Origin: a virus
Direction: 5' to 3' (one strand)
Length of the DNA: 24,267 bases
IMG/VR virus record: IMGVR_UViG_3300013132_000253
Span: 1-24,267 of that record
Shown: piece by piece, positions 23,858-24,267 of the stretch
Layout of the letters: the number at the start of each line of letters is the position of its first letter
Numbering within the stretch: the first letter of the stretch is position 1
Translations under genes and position numbers: made by a program
Notes under the pieces: model-generated
What the model saw: the letters and a program-made list of their open reading frames with translations, nothing else
The model's database searches: none
What the model was told of the DNA's origin: nothing

Positions 23858-24267
23858 ATGGCTGAAACACTATCCGTAACAGATATGCTACCCACAAAGT
23901 TTGAACCTCTCGCAAAACGTAGGTTCATACTTGCAATCGAAGGTATCGACTCCTTCCTAGTCAAAACAGGCAATAGACCAACAATGGCTACAACCGAAGT
24001 TGCTATCAACTGGGTTAATAGCACTCGATATATCGCCGGTAAAACAAAGTTCGAAACTATGCAATTCACACTCCATGACCCAATCGCTCCTTCAGGTGCT
24101 CAACAAGTCATGGAATGGATTCGCTCATGCTTCGAATCAGTCTCCGGTCGTGGCGGGTACTCAGATTTCTATAAACGTGATATCCAACTTAAAATGTTAG
24201 ATCCAGTCGGGACCGTCGTACAATTATGGGATATCAAAGGCGCATTCGTTACCAATGCTACCTTCGG
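23858..24267 (+). CDS. Tail tube protein, T4 gp19-like, partial
   Basis: An ATG at 23858 preceded by AAAAGG opens a frame with 136 complete codons that runs off the window with no stop. It starts MAETLSVTDMLPTKFEPLAK and contains the tail-tube pattern RRFILAIEGIDSFLVKTGNR, INWVNSTRYIAGKTKFETMQ, LHDPIAPSGAQQVMEWIR and VQLWDIKGAFVTNATFG, as in T4 gp19 (163 residues), so about 25-30 residues are missing. It forms the inner tube inside the sheath. Codon choice is C-rich (ATC, TTC, TCC, GTC), in line with a high-copy protein. A 118-base AT-rich gap precedes it. Confidence 0.93.
   Translation, partial: MAETLSVTDMLPTKFEPLAKRRFILAIEGIDSFLVKTGNRPTMATTEVAINWVNSTRYIAGKTKFETMQFTLHDPIAPSGAQQVMEWIRSCFESVSGRGGYSDFYKRDIQLKMLDPVGTVVQLWDIKGAFVTNATF

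Noticed and set aside
1-24267. tRNA genes or CRISPR arrays.
   Set aside because: No cloverleaf with a GGTTCGA-type arm and no regularly spaced repeats were seen on either strand by reading.

Overview
The window looks like a late structural segment of a large contractile-tailed phage (T4-like myovirus), most likely from an environmental or metagenomic source. The DNA is AT-rich and tightly packed, with overlapping genes on both strands. The clearest marker is the block at the right end: a neck/head-completion protein, a tail-sheath stabiliser/completion protein, two complete tandem tail-sheath genes, a small tagged protein, and the start of a tail-tube gene. This is close to the T4 order 14-15-18-19. 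No tRNA, rRNA, integrase or CRISPR array was seen, and no gene names the host.

Left part (1-8940). Two minus-strand genes of unknown role come first (one cut by the edge). A metallophosphoesterase follows, convergent with a zinc-ribbon/coiled-coil protein. A plus-strand run (2117-5629) encodes six small acidic or lysine-rich helical proteins, several of which start with the same short amphipathic peptide. Next are a short nucleotide-sugar dehydrogenase, a small minus-strand protein, a lysine-rich protein with a basic C-terminal module, and a minus-strand operon of three overlapping genes whose middle member carries a BRCT domain.

Middle (8941-14904). A minus-strand repeat-containing virion-type protein ends at a clear intrinsic terminator. 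It is followed by two tandem paralogs (361 and 386 aa) with a strictly shared ETHDLIHAFTGH segment and the same N-terminal tag. Between them lies a decayed copy of the first 19 codons of the neck gene. After the second paralog a four-codon copy of the same neck start abuts a 612-aa minus-strand endonuclease gene, and the intact neck gene begins directly on its other side. I read this as a tandem duplication of [paralog + neck 5' end], followed by insertion of a homing-endonuclease-like gene at the neck start.

Right part (14905-24267). Tail assembly genes: neck (gp14-like), gp15-like completion protein, sheath 1, sheath 2, a strong terminator, a double-tagged lysine-rich protein and the tail tube, which runs off the window.

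The most interesting theme is a recurring N-terminal peptide, roughly K-x-x-[LI]-x-x-[LI]-[IV]-x-E-x-[LIV], on otherwise unrelated proteins, often followed by [LI]-x-E sites. By analogy with the T4 capsid-targeting sequence and gp21 protease sites, these may be proteins built into the prohead, including the HDxxH paralogs as possible packaged enzymes. This is an inference. No stretch over 300 bases lacks a gene; the longest gap is 10303-10556.
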